Shown: positions 11,601 to 23,346, counted from the stretch's first letter. The stretch is 64,000 bases of DNA from Telopea speciosissima (GCF_018873765.1 NC_057925.1:2248927-2312926); one strand, 5' to 3'. Numbers and translations are program-made. Notes: generated by a model not told the origin, from the letters alone.

Positions 11601-14600
11601 TGAGGTGCTTTGGTTCTTATTAGTGACATATTTGACATCTTTCAGAAAATTCAAGAGATAGTACTGAATCAACAATTTCTAGTGAGACCAGTTTGGATGG
11701 TACAGCAGGTGAAAGCAAGTCTGATGCTGATTGCACTTTACTAGATTTATATTCTGGTTGTGGTGCTATGTCGACTGGTTTATGCCTTGGTGCTAACTTG
11801 GCAGGCATAAACCTTGTTACTGTAAGTTACTTGCATTTATTTCATGCGAGTTACATTATATATTTGTATGTCTTTATCTTTTTGTATGCTTTTACTTTAT
11901 CACCTGGGCTTGACATATTTATATGCTTTTTTTTATAAAAAATTTCCATATGTTTTTATTCTGTCCCCTGGAATTAACAAAACTGAAATCTTACTTTTGT
12001 CTGGAACATCACTTTTCTTGGTTTGCATTGAAAAATGCATTTGATTTTCAATGAACAGAAATGGGCTGTTGATCTTAATAAATTTGCTTGTGAAAGCCTG
12101 AAGTTGAACCACCCAGAAACTGAGGTATCACTTTTGGTTCCATCCTGTCCATTTCTTCTGCTTTTGTGTCACTGATCATACAGATGATGCAGACAGTATA
12201 TCTAAACTGTTTATTTTTTCAGGTGAGGAATGAATCAGCCGAAGACTTTCTACAATTGCTCAAGGAATGGGAAAAGCTATGCAAGAAATTCTCTTTGTGT
12301 GGAAAAGAAAAAATGCTAATCATTGATGAAGCAGATGATGAAGACGAAGATGGATCTATGGTTCCCAAAGGAGAATTTGAAGTGGGAAAGTTGCTAGCCA
12401 TTTGCTTTGGTGACCCAAATGAGTGCAAGCAAAAAGGACTTTATTTCAAGGTATCTTCATTGTGTGAATAAGTTTGATTTTGCATGATATTTGAGTTTAA
12501 TTAGTTCTGGTGCATTGGTTTACTTGTTTTTGGTTATACTTGGAACTCTTGCGTTTCCTTTTTTTCCCTCCCTATATGGGAAAATTTGGACCTTAATCTT
12601 TGCAGTTAAATTAATCATTGCATTTATGTTAGTCATATACATGACATCATGAAGAGGATTAAAATTCTGGATCCCACCAAGTGATGTTATTTTATGGTTA
12701 TAAACAATGGATTTGTGGGATTTGTATGTTGTAGACTGGGTATAGAGCCTGATATTGAAGTAGATTAGTAGATGGAACTAATGGAAATATAGTTCTTCAG
12801 AATCTTGAGAGGTTTTAAAGAATGTAATGTTAAAAGTAGCGAGTATGGAAAAACAACAGCGGGATACTAACACACTAGAGTAAAGGTTGACCCCATGATT
12901 CTGATTGTTGGTTAATCCATAGTATTGTTGATGGAGTGTTGCGAATTATAAATATTGGGACTGGACCACCAGATTACGATATATAGTTGCTAATGGATAT
13001 ACTATTCTATTTTTATGTACATGTGCAAATATGTTGATGTAGTTCAAAAACAAAAAGGCCAACTCCAAACCAAGACATCAAACTGAACCAAGAATAGATT
13101 TATAGACTTAATTTGAGCGTCCAATCGGTTGTATGGTCCATGGGCTTTATAAGTTTGGCCAATTCTATGAGCCAAAATATTAAGGATTTAAGTCCTACAC
13201 GGGATTAAGTAATTAGTTTCTATTTTGCAATGTTCTAGAGCAGCTTTTATTTTGAAGAGAGACTTAAGTTGTAAGGGATTCTCCTTACCATACATAGTGG
13301 TTTCCTATTTTGGTTGATTCCATAAGATTGTAATGAAGTGTAGTGGATCATATTATTGATACAAGAAATAATTAGGCCTTGAGCTTGTGAGTTTTGAGTG
13401 ATGGAGCATGGTTTTATGGGATTCAAAACTGCTCTACTGGGGATATAGAAGGAAAACGTTGGTGGGATGTCTTCTCTACAATAAGTGAGATACCTACTTA
13501 TCTTTCTTCCTTCTTTAAGATCTGTTCTTCGTTGTTACTCTTGTCTTTTAGTTTCATCTTTACTATTCTGTTGTTTTGGGTTGGTCTCTCATCCTTAACT
13601 TCATTCTTTTGTCAACAAGTTCCAGATCTCATCGTATATTGCGGGACAACTTTCAAGCTTTCATCAATTCCTATCTGGAACAGAATAGTATCTTCGGATT
13701 GAATGGTTTATATGGGCTTACGATCTTGTACCATTGGCAAACTTCATGGGGTAGTGAAATTCCTAAAGAGGCCAATGGTTGTGGATATGTCCTACCATGA
13801 CCATGTTAAATGGTGGCTTTGGGATGTTCTGGTAGATAGAAGGAACTAAAAGAGCCAGGGACTGTCATTTAATAACCTTAGGCTAAGTGGTGAGGAAAGA
13901 CATGCATAGCTTATGCCTAATACCAAGTATGATTTTGAATAGAGCTGATTGGAGGGCATGGATCCATGTAGGCAACCCCATTTAGTTGGGATGTGTTTGT
14001 ATTTTTTATTGTTGTTTGTGTATTGAGGAATTTGGCGGTGTATGTCAAAATTTGAAAATAAGACTTCAACTGATTATTGCTACCCACTAAATGTTGAAAT
14101 CATTCCCAACCCTACTAGAACTAATGGAGAGAAGTAGAGGAGCAAACAAGGCTATGTGTCACCCAAAATGTTCACAGCTATGAATTACAAAAGACTCTTC
14201 AGCTATTTAGTTTAAACTCATTTCATGTTAGGGGATATCAAGCTTTATTACTCGCAAGCTTATAGAAAGATAAGCTTGTTTGGAACTTAAAAAATTTTGA
14301 TGGATGGATTTTTTCTCTCTTGCTATAGGTATACAATGTTTTAGTTTGACTTTTCATTATGCCTTTTGTGTTATATTTCTGTTAACCTCTATTTGCTCAA
14401 TTGTTTATTTGTCTTTGATTGAGTTTAATTTAGGTTCGTTGGAAGGGCTATGGGCCAAGTGAGGACACATGGGAGGGTATTGAAGGACTTACGTAAGTGT
14501 TTTTTTTTGGTGGGATTGATTTGCTTTTTGTTTGTTTAAATATTTTTGAATATTAATTGTTTTCTTAACTTACCTATAATGACATGCAATTGGTACAATA

Positions 14601-17600
14601 TCTGCAGCAAATGCCAAGAAAGTATTAAAAACTTTGTGACCAAGGGTTTCAAGTCTAACATCTTGCCGCTTCCTGTAAGTTCATTTTTGCTGTTTATATT
14701 AAACGATTTTTCTTTCAGCTACTTCATTGTCTCAATGGTTGTATGGTAGCGCATGTCTTGGATTTTTTTTCTTTTCATATACTATTCTTTCCAAAAAAAA
14801 ACAACAATTTATTCTTGCTTATCATTTTTATTTGTTTTACTTTTAGGGTGATGTCAATGTCATATGTGGAGGACCTCCATGCCAAGGCATTAGTGGGTTT
14901 AATCGTTTTAGAAACAAAGATGCCCCTTTAAAAGACACCAAAAACCATCAATTGGTTGTGTTCATGGACATTGTGAAATTTTTGAAGCCCAAGTTCGTTT
15001 TAATGGAAAATGTAGTTGATATTTTGAAGTTTGCTGGCGGTTTTCTTGGGAAATATGCTGTTGGCCGTCTTGTTGCAATGAATTATCAAGCAAGACTGGG
15101 AATGATGGCAGCTGGCTGTTATGGCCTTCCTCAGTTCCGCATGCGTGTATTCCTATGGGGTGCTCGTCCTACGGAGGCAAGTAATAATATAGTAGAATTA
15201 AATCATGTTATATGAGCCTTACTTCATTAATTGATTTCATTTTTGCAGAAGCTGCCTCAATATCCATTGCCAACCCATGAAGTTGTTGTTAGGGGAAATG
15301 TCCCAACCAATTTTGAGGTGCGTAGGTTTTGTATACTTAGTGCTTTATTTTTTTCATAACTGGTATTATGCTACTGAAATATTCTCCTCAATATAGCAAA
15401 ATACTGTTGCATATGATGAGCAAAACCGGAGCAAACTGGAAAATGCACTGCATCTAGGGGATGCTATTTCTGACCTTCCTGCAGTGAGTTTATCACTTTT
15501 CTGATTGTGCTTGAAGTTTCAATAGATTTGTCTAGCTATATTTTGAAAGTCTTTATTGTTGATTTTTTCAGGTAACTAATGATGAAAGTCGAGATGAAAT
15601 GCCATATGGGAAGGCCCCTAAAACAGATTTCCAGCGCCATATAAGATTAAGTCGAACTGGTACATCTAATTCTCTTGTGATCTAAGCGAATTTGTTATTT
15701 TTTTAACAAAATTATTGTTTTAGAGAAGTAAAATTTGAACATTAAGCTTAGTATACCTAGCCCATTTGTTTTCTCATATGTGTTGGGACACCCACACCCA
15801 CCCACCTATCTGAAGAACCTATACCTTTTTTAATTTTTTTTTATCACATGCAAATTGTTATGAGTGGTTTAAGTTATTTTCTTGACTGTAGTTTTTCCTC
15901 TGACTAAAGGTTTACTTCATTAACAGAGTTGATGGGTATTTCTAGTACTGGCCAAAAGTCATCAAGCAAGTCATTGCTATTTGATCATCGCCCTTTGAAA
16001 TTGAATAAGGATGACTATCAACGTGTTTGCCGTATTCCAAAGAAAAAGGTTTCTGTGGCTTCCTAGACATATATGTTCATGAAATTTTTTTTCCTATATT
16101 TTATTGCAGACTTCTGATCTACTTATTGAGGGTTACTTTCATCTGGTGATCTTAGGGTGCAAACTTCAGGGATCTTCCTGGTGTGTTGGTTCGTCCAGAT
16201 AACAAAGTAGAGTGGGATACATCTGTTGAAAGGGTGTACCTACCTTCAGGGAAGCCTTTGGTAATATTTACTTTTAGTTGTACTGTCAGCTTCTCGGTAC
16301 TCTCTCCTCACTTGTTGCTTTAACATAAAAATGTATTGCAGGTACCTGATTATGCAATGACTTTTGTCAGAGGCTCGTCATCTAAGTAAGTGTTTTTGGT
16401 TATCTCATTTATATTGTATTTCTCACGTTTCAAAGTTTCTTTTACCTTCTCATATTTGTTAAAATATTGAAGGCCATTTGGTCGATTGTGGTGGGATGAA
16501 ATTGTGGCAACAGTTGTGACAAGGGCAGAGCCACATAATCAGGTAGTCTTCTGCATATCCTGCTTCTAATGCATCCGTTTGTCTTATTTTTCCTTCCCAC
16601 GATTTGTTCATTTGTAAAAGTATTATTAGCATGCAAGTGACTTTGGGTTTGTAAACAGGTACTGTTGCACCCAGAGCAGGATAGAGTGCTATCAGTCCGT
16701 GAAAATGCACGACTGCAAGGGTTCCCAGATTTCTACAAGCTTTGTGGACCTATCAAAGAAAGGTAATAATAAGTTCACAGATTTATACGACTTACAGTTC
16801 AATTGTTCAATTCTGTCTTCCCCTAACACCACCAAGAGAAAAGAATGTCTTATTTTCTTTTGGTTATTTATTTACTCTTTAGAGTTCTAATATGTGTAGG
16901 CTATTTCTAATCATGATACCTTGATAAGAATTTGCTTTTGAGAGGTTTATATAAAGTTAGGGCAAGTGTTCTCTGTTGGAGAGTGTGGCCCCTGCTTGGG
17001 TGCAGCAGCATCAACAGGGCAGTCATTGCCCCCTTTCATGGGGGCGATCGGTTATTTTTCCCCAATATGTTTGGGTGTAGGGGGTTACACTCCCCCACAG
17101 TGAACATTTCTCTATAAAGTTATGTAGACTTGCCAGTAAGGAATGCATTTTATGACTAAAATCAAGTTCTTTTCTTCAACCTTCATAGACTTGTAACAAC
17201 TTATTTAATACTTAGTTAAGTTATTTAAAAATGGTGGATTTGTTGAAGGTGCTGTTGAATGTTACTAATGTTAGGTTGGTTCCTAACCAAGGTTTGTCTT
17301 TTTCTTCCATCATCTTCATGTTCTAAGGCCTCTGACTTGTTTCTTTGCAAACTCCAAGGGATAGGGATTAGTTTGAATTATGGTTTTTAGTTTGGGTAGT
17401 ACATAAGGCTGCCTCTTGTTGTGACAATAAAATGCTGCCAAGGTAGCGAGTTGGGTTTGATTGCTTTAAAATGAGATCATTTATAAGATTAGAGAGCATG
17501 AAAATAATGCTCTGTCCATTCCTTCTTGAAGCTGCATCAAAACTTGCATTTGTATTAATTCCAAGCATTCCAGTAGTAATCATTCTTTTCTAATGGGAGG

Positions 17601-18427
17601 GCCAGAGTGGTGTTCTATCTCAACCATCTTGAGATGTCATCTTCCATTACTGAACCCACCAAAAAATGCCATTAAGATCCCATTTATGGAAGGGTCTGGT
17701 CTGATGTTGTGGACTAAAGTTGTTTCTTACTTCTAAAATCAGATAAGCTAGAGTAATACCTACCGGAGAAGTGTTCGTGCTATGATCTTGACCCAGCCTT
17801 ATCCCAATTAAATGGGGTTGGCTATGCGGAGCCTTTTTCTCCAATCAATTCTATTCAAAGCCATAAATTGTTACCAGTTTTTTTGCTATGCATGTCTTTC
17901 CTCACTTTTCTTATTCATTTTAGACTTAACACTAGCTCTTTTAACTCCTTGAATCTGAATTAATTCACTCTGTCATCTGTAGAGTAATCAAAGTCCTTTG
18001 TTGCCAAGTCCATGTCACCAAATTTTTTTCTTCAAATTATCATATATCGGAGTTACTCTTAAATTTGTTTTAATTTGTTCATTTCTTATATATATTTTTT
18101 TAGAATTACAACACATCCATCAAAACATCATAATCATTTTGAGAAATTACATTTTCCCCCTCTTTTCTGACTAGTATAATAATGCTGGTCTTGAATTGCA
18201 ATTCTTACAAGTTCTTCATTCAAATTTATTTCAGATATATTCAAGTAGGGAATGCTGTTGCTGTTCCAGTCGCCAGGGCACTAGGGTATGCATTGGGTTT
18301 GGCATTACAAAGGAACACAGATGAGCAGCCCTTACTGATCCTACCTCCAAATTTTCCTAACTACATTGAACGCGTATCATCATCAATTGAAATTGAGGAT
18401 GCTCATTGTTCTAGCAAGGATGAATAA
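8632..18427 (+). CDS. CMT3: Chromomethylase, CMT3-type DNA (cytosine-5)-methyltransferase
   Basis: The gene has 21 coding exons: 8632-8931, 9114-9160, 9319-9418, 11006-11113, 11199-11318, 11417-11516, 11646-11821, 12059-12124, 12223-12450, 14434-14492, 14608-14674, 14847-15176, 15249-15317, 15397-15483, 15572-15659, 15927-16048, 16156-16260, 16342-16385, 16473-16542, 16659-16762, 18235-18427. They join in frame to 860 aa. Domain order: a charged Lys-rich N-terminus (1-115), BAH domain (about 118-255), methyltransferase motif [13 protein letters not shown] (292-303), a chromodomain inserted in the catalytic domain (about 390-440), GGPPCQG with catalytic Cys469, ENV at 511-513, QFRMR at 553-557, and [15 protein letters not shown] near the C-terminus. 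F391, W418 and Y421 are spaced as in the H3K9me-binding cage of Arabidopsis CMT3. The short N-terminus favours CMT3/CMT1 over the long CMT2. In the known family the enzyme maintains CHG methylation in the nucleus, guided by H3K9me2. Intron 12 uses a GC donor. Every exon is intact, so the gene looks functional. Confidence 0.95.
10020..10935. repeat. Four-copy tandem repeat (about 229 bp unit) in CMT3 intron 3
   Basis: Units start at the word TTATGGATCCCA (first copy TTATGAATCCCA) at 10032, 10259, 10488 and 10717, giving periods of 227-229. Each unit also contains CTAGGAGAGCC (weaker in copy 1), TCTGACATTCA-like and CATTTGTTTGTTTCC blocks. The whole array lies in the 1587-base intron between exons 3 and 4. 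Confidence 0.9.
13031..13620. repeat. Dispersed repeat, possible LTR remnant, in CMT3 intron 9
   Basis: The stretch from GATGTAGTTCAAAAAC through GGTCCATGGGCTTTATAAG resembles 27868-28050 (GATGCAGTTCGAAAGAC ... GGTCATGGGCTTAG) in order and spacing. Both run on into LTR-like promoter and polyadenylation-type sequence. No clear target duplication or coding remnant was found, so this could be a solo LTR or another dispersed repeat. It sits in the largest intron (12451-14433). Confidence 0.4.
15177..15248 (+). other. GC-AG intron of the chromomethylase gene
   Basis: Exon 12 ends CGGAG and the intron begins GCAAGT; the acceptor is TTTTTGCAG. The reading [14 protein letters not shown] is in frame. 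The only nearby GT (at GTAATA, four bases on) would shift the frame into nonsense. AG|GCAAGT is the known consensus for GC-AG introns, which are U2-type. Confidence 0.85.
16960..17112. mobile_element. Palindromic MITE, family B, in CMT3 intron 20
   Basis: Ends GGGCAAGTGTTCTCTGT and inverted GAGAAATGTTCACTGTG. It is flanked by an exact 10-base duplication TATAAAGTTA (16950-16959 and 17113-17122). Its left end resembles the element at 6715. It is non-coding and lies in the 1472-base intron before the last exon. Confidence 0.8.
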
Positions 18428-18768
18428 TTTTTAAAAAAAAATAGATTCTAATGGGCAAACTTTTTATTGCTGAACCTGTTTCTTTATCAAATGTACAATA
18501 TTAGCAACATTATTAAATAGTATTTATCATTTATATGCACTTATGAAGATGCACAAAGAATACTTCAATTGCTGGTTTTGTGGTTTTCTTTTCCTTTTAC
18601 TCTATCCTTGCTTTGGTTTGGATAATTTACCATCTGGGAATTGTGGAATTAAGGATTTCTTTGGTCTTGTAGAAAGTAAATTCTCCCTTTATAGATTAAT
18701 TTCACAAACTCATATATATATATGGATGAAACATTACATTTATTTTCAAGAAACAAACAAGTAAACAA

Positions 18769-19191
18769 CTAGGCATGAGAGATCTTAGAAGCCTCGAGGT
18801 CAGCAGCTTTTTTGAGAAGGTTTTGATCATCGTCTTCAATAGCCATCTGAATGGGCGAGAAACCGAGGCCATCGGCTATGGCGAGCATGATCTTCTTAAT
18901 CTCCGAACGAAATTCTTCGAGATCGACGGTTCCGTTATGGTCGCAATCGAACTTGTCGAAGATGGAGTTGTAAAGCTGAGTGAGCTGCTCCGGTGGGGTG
19001 ACGGTGTCTATGCCATAGTGAGTCTCTATCAGACGGAAGGATTCGCAGGCTTTGCGAAGCTCGGATCGGGAGAGGACTCCGTCTCCGTTGACGTCCAGAG
19101 CGGCGAATTGCTCGTTAACGCTCCGGTTGAAGACCGGTTCGTTGTCAACGAACGCTTGGACCGTTGATCCGTCTATTATCACTACTCCCAT
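18769..19191 (-). CDS. Two-EF-hand calcium-binding protein, 140 aa
   Basis: Single exon. Two canonical 12-residue EF-hand loops are visible: DVNGDGVLSRSE (33-44) and DCDHNGTVDLEE (82-93). Each has Asp at position 1, Gly at 6 and Glu at 12, so both should bind calcium. The helices flanking the loops (EQFAALD, and FRSEIKKIM) fit. There are no membrane segments or signal peptide; a soluble cytosolic or nuclear calcium sensor is the likely role, partner unknown. The start at 19191 gives MGVVIIDGS; the Gly2 context is not a convincing myristoylation site. It is convergent with CMT3, with 341 bases between the stop codons. A two-copy 156 bp tandem repeat lies upstream. Confidence 0.88.
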   Translation of the reverse strand: MGVVIIDGSTVQAFVDNEPVFNRSVNEQFAALDVNGDGVLSRSELRKACESFRLIETHYGIDTVTPPEQLTQLYNSIFDKFDCDHNGTVDLEEFRSEIKKIMLAIADGLGFSPIQMAIEDDDQNLLKKAADLEASKISHA

Positions 19192-19306
19192 GGTCTTTTC
19201 TCCTATAGTCTCTGTGGCTTGGAAAAAACTTCACTGCCTAAAAGAAAGCAGAGATGTCTCTCTTATCAAGTATCGATTAGTGCTGTTGTCGCGTCTCGGT
19301 GGTGCA

Positions 19307-19317
19307 GATATTTATTG
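19307..19317 (-). promoter_or_regulatory. Candidate TATA-like element of the EF-hand gene
   Basis: On the minus strand CAATAAATATC lies about 120 bases upstream of the start codon. It is a weak match; no other TATA-like word is nearer. Confidence 0.3.
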
Positions 19318-19346
19318 GAAGAGCTCTTTAGATAGTTCTTTGGAGT

Positions 19347-19650
19347 ACGCAGAAAGCAACTACGAAGTAGGGATATTTTAGTCTTTATGGAGTGCCTTAT
19401 CTCTAGGGATTTCGTTTTGGTGGTTTTGCTGGCACGTGGATTTGAGAATGAATGGATGGTGCTGAAGCTTCACAGAGCGGGATGCCCTTTTGAGCACGCA
19501 GAATGCAGAAAGCACCTGCGAAGTAGGGATATTTTAGTCTTTATGGACTGCCTTATTTCTAGGGATTTCTGTTTGGTAGTTTTGCTGGCTCGTGGATTTG
19601 AGAAAGGATGATGCTGAAGCTTCTCAAAGCGGGATCCCTTGTAGGTGATA
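19347..19650. repeat. Two-copy tandem repeat (period 156 bp) upstream of the EF-hand gene
   Basis: GCAGAAAGCAACTACGAAG (19349) recurs as GCAGAAAGCACCTGCGAAG (19505). The match continues through GTAGGGATATTTTAGTC, the CCTTAT-CTAGGGATTTC block and GCTGAAGCTTC, with a few differences. It begins about 155 bases upstream of the start codon, so it lies in the probable promoter. Confidence 0.88.
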
Positions 19651-20688
19651 AAAATTATCCTTTGGAGAAGTTGTGTGCTTCGTTGTACACATTGTCGCGT
19701 CACGTGTCGGTATCATAGTTTGAGGTATCGGATCGGATCGGCTGACATTGGTTGGATTGGATTGGTATCGATCAAGATAGATCTTGACATCGATTCGATC
19801 CAGCTGTACGGGTAGGGGTAAAAATGTAAAAATATTAACTTTTTTTTACAAGAAAATAGGGATAAAATGTTATATTTGCCCGAGTTTGGGTGATCCCGAT
19901 TTGTATCAATTGATTCAATTCCAATCCGATCCAATCGATACCGAGATCACGAACCATGGTTGATACTCTAAAAATATCAGGACCTAATCATGGTTTCAAT
20001 AATGGAAAATCGGATCGGTGAACCTCGGCTGATTTGGATTAAAATCGGCTATGATCGATGGTCGATTTATTCTAAAAACCCTTAAAATTGATGTGGTTTT
20101 TCATATCATAGGGGATCTTATGTATCATTCTGTGAGCCCACTTTCAATTCAAAAAGCCAGTCTTTGACCTAAAAAATAAAAAGTTCATTTTTTTGATTTA
20201 TCCGTACTTGAGAACCCAATCGTAAAAATATCGATAGTGCATCACACTTGAGAGGATTAAAAATTCATATTGTATCAATTAATCTTTTGGGATTGGTGTG
20301 TGGTTTGTGTGATTACACTTTCGTAAAAAAAATTCATATGTATCAGTGTGAAATATACAATGGAGGGGCAAAATATACAAATTTATGTTTGGTTGTTAAA
20401 AACTAAATTCTTCTTGAATGGGTATTTTTCACCGTCGGATCAAAATATAGCATTTTTTTCTGGCAACCTTCCCAATATTGATGTCATTTTTCAGGTCCTC
20501 AACTCCTCGTTGACATGCCAGACCAAGATCTTTTAAATAAAATCGAAACCTTACTGATTTTGTTAAAGATTTAATTTTGATTTTGTGATTTGTAAATATT
20601 AGGATCAATGGATTGATATCCCGTTAAACCTGATTGATTAAGACCAATACATCAACCCATTCAAGGGAAGGCGTTTTAAGTATTTTGC
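19651..20688. other. Gene-free repeat-derived DNA
   Basis: 19720-19960 is a degenerate GGTATCGG/GATCGG repeat related to 1850-2060 and 50550-50740, in inverted arrangement around about 19840. 19980-20640 shows no gene. Confidence 0.45.
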
Positions 20689-20849
20689 AGTGCCTTGTAG
20701 TTTGGGTGTGAGAACTCGACACGTGGAAGATGCTTTATCCAACAGTGCATGCTCCATTGACCTAGTTGTTTTTCTTCTCGATCTCAACACTGTTGATTGT
20801 CGGTCGCATCTTCCACATGTCAAGCTCTGAGGACTGAATTGCAAGGCAC
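20689..20849. mobile_element. Foldback MITE-like element
   Basis: Arms are inverted copies: GACACGTGGAAGATGC and CCAACAGTG on the left; CACTGTTGA, GCATCTTCCACATGTC and GCAAGGCAC on the right. No convincing target duplication was found. The CACGTG core also makes a G-box-like word. Confidence 0.5.
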
Positions 20850-22834
20850 CTCTTGCCCACACTATAGAGGATTTTTTTCCTACTAGTTTCCAACTATGAA
20901 TTGTTTAAAAAAACCTAACGACGGCTTATAACCTATGGTTTGAGGAATTGGATTCACATCGTTGATTCTAGTCAAATCTGATCGAAATTGTATGGTTTCA
21001 ACTCCAATTCTAGAAGACTTGAGTTGGCCTATTTGTAATAGGTTTCTATGATTCAGGTAGACTCTAGGCTTAGTTAGTAAGTTTGAGAACAACGATCAAA
21101 TAGGTACAAATACGTATAAGAATTAAACGGATTAGATGGCAATAATACTTTCCAAAAATCCTGCATAATAAAATGCATACGGCAATGATATGGTACATGT
21201 TTAATACATGTTTAATACGTCCACTCAATAAACAAAAATACAAGCATATATTCATTATATAATAGACATTCACCTCCTAATAAACATAATAATAGCACAT
21301 AGACAATGACTCTATCAAAAAGAAACCCTATTACATCTCATAAGATTATCATTTCACATGTCAAAATATCAATGACAATATCTCATCAAACATATAAAAA
21401 AGTAAGACATAATGTGTTCCAACCATGAAAATCCTATAAAAGAAAATGAACATTCTATAATACCAAACCATGAATATAAATGGTATCATATGCATAGAAG
21501 ATATTGTACATGAGATTGCCACTGTTGACCTACATTTTAAAGAGCTGGTCAATTTTCTATGACCCTTCAAGCTCAAAAGCCGAAAGAAGGTTTGCAGGGA
21601 AAGAAAAAGCAGTACATCGATGGGAGTGATGCTGACAATCGTGAAGATCACATCAATGAACTCATCTCTAAGATCAACTAACATCACCAATGGAAGTTCA
21701 TGTACCTTAGTAGCAGGTTACAAAAATTTATATTGTCATGTGCAGAGCTTGATGACTTGCTGCCAACAAGTGCCAAGCTTGTACTTAACGGTCTACTACT
21801 TCACATGACATTAGAAATATAATCAATGATCAGGTGCGTTAAATAGCAGTTTTGTCAACCCATGTTACTCGAATAATATTTGTTTATGAAAATTTTGTTC
21901 CTTAAATTAAACCACACAAAGATAAAAACAGAGGAAAAAAACAAACAAAGACATAAAAAAAAAAAAAAAAACACAAGCAAAGAAAAAGAAGAGGAACAAC
22001 TTATAGAGATGGAGAAGAGAGAGCCTCGAATGGAGTATTCTAACCAGGCCACCACTACAATTGTCGATGCAACCGTTTAGCGAATGGAGATGGAGAAGAA
22101 GAAGAGGAACAAAGCTTGTCCGCCTCTGCAATCATCGAATCACCCAACTGCAATTAACTGGCCACTTGAACTGAAATGAGAACGGAGAATAGGAAGAAGG
22201 TAGGGGTATTCAGCCTCAAAGAAAGTCTTGTCGATCATTTGAATTGAAATGAGAACGCAGATGAAGAAGATGAATGGAATGGGGGGCAATCGATAGCTAG
22301 GGTTCAAAGAGAAGAAAACTAGAATCGTATTTTGTGAGGGTTTTGTTTTACATTTTCTCTTCTCGAAGTTTTGTTTTTTTTACAAAATTAAACTTAAGTT
22401 AAATAGTATTAAAAACGTTTAATTCTATTTAATACGTGTATAATACAAATGCACTTAAAAAGCTCGTTTTTTATCATATATACAAAAATATATGGTAAAT
22501 ATTTTTTTGAATTAGAGACGAACTTACTAACTAAGAGTCTCTAGGCAATAACCGATTGATTCTGATGTATTCCAGCTTAATCGGAAACATACATACATAT
22601 AGTACGTTGAGATGGCAATGTAAATGTAAATGAATATTACCAAACAAAAAAAAAGAAAAAAAAGAAAAAAAAAGAAAATGAAAAGGTATTGCAATTGCTA
22701 ACACTCAACAACTAGAAATGTGAAATTTGAGTTTCATTGAAGAGTTTTACCTAAACAAAATTTGAGCTCAAGATCCATTTCATCTCAAATTTACATTAAA
22801 TATATAGGTAACCCTCAAAGTCACAAATTTTCTT
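20850..22834. other. Gene-free DNA
   Basis: AT-rich, with no intact gene recognised. 21560-21810 has a short coding-like stretch (see findings). 22150-22270 contains an imperfect repeat of GAACTGAAATGAGAACG. Poly-A/AAAG runs lie at about 21950-21975 and 22645-22680. Confidence 0.4.
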
Positions 22835-23267
22835 TCATTTGTGTTGTTGGGGTTTTGGTCCGACGATCGGAAAAGGGGGCAGCCGCAGAACCGCTTCCTC
22901 CGTCTCAATTGGGTCCGATCGCAGTATCTGTCAAACAATGAACACCATTACCAAACTAAAGTTAGTCAAGATTAAAAAGGAACGATTAAAGTAAGAACAA
23001 TCTCTTCAGAGAAAGAGAGATTACAGGATCTTGGAGAACCGGTTTTGTATCATCTTTAGCTGGTCTGAATGGTGGCTTCTGTGTTCTACTGAAACTCCTG
23101 ACTTCACCTTCGCTCGATTTCATCGAAATGTCTGAAGCTTTCATTGCTTCTTCACCTACTGAATCGAAATTTCCTCTTTGACACCGTTTGCTCTTTGTCA
23201 GACTTCTTTCTTTCATTTGGGGCAAATTTATGAGAAACGATGTGGGCATTAAGGGTATTTTAGTCAT
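22835..23267 (-). CDS. Small conserved plant protein of unknown function, two exons
   Basis: Exon 1 is 23267-23025 (81 codons, phase 0) and exon 2 is 22927-22835. The 97-base intron between them has a GTAATC donor and a TTGACAG acceptor. The product is 111 aa, charged and soluble, with no signal or membrane segment. The join reads KPVLQDP|ILRSDPIETEE and continues with a proline-rich LPPFP segment. Frame continuity across a short, well-formed intron is the main evidence that it is real. An internal ATG at codon 19 (23213) starts MKERSLTKSK and may be the true start. I have the impression of a conserved plant family but cannot name it and assign no function. It is divergent from the PPR gene, 79 bases between ATGs. 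Confidence 0.65.
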
Positions 23268-23346
23268 TTGACTTCATTCGTGATTCGTCTTCACCAATTT
23301 GCATTTTAACCAGACCTAGTTCGTTCGTTTTGAACGCTGCTATTTT
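23268..23346. promoter_or_regulatory. Short shared divergent promoter region
   Basis: Only 79 bases separate the start codon of the small minus-strand gene (23267) from that of the PPR gene (23347); the distance is 133 if the minus gene starts at codon 19. No TATA box is visible on either strand. The untranslated leaders must be very short or overlap, so the two genes probably share a bidirectional promoter. Confidence 0.55.

Noticed and set aside
13394-13800. ORFs of 102 and 74 aa in CMT3 intron 9
   Set aside because: They lie in the dispersed LTR-like repeat and share no motif with a retroelement protein.
18775-19381. Plus-strand ORFs of 130 and 109 aa
   Set aside because: They are antisense to the EF-hand gene, whose codon pattern and motifs are clear.
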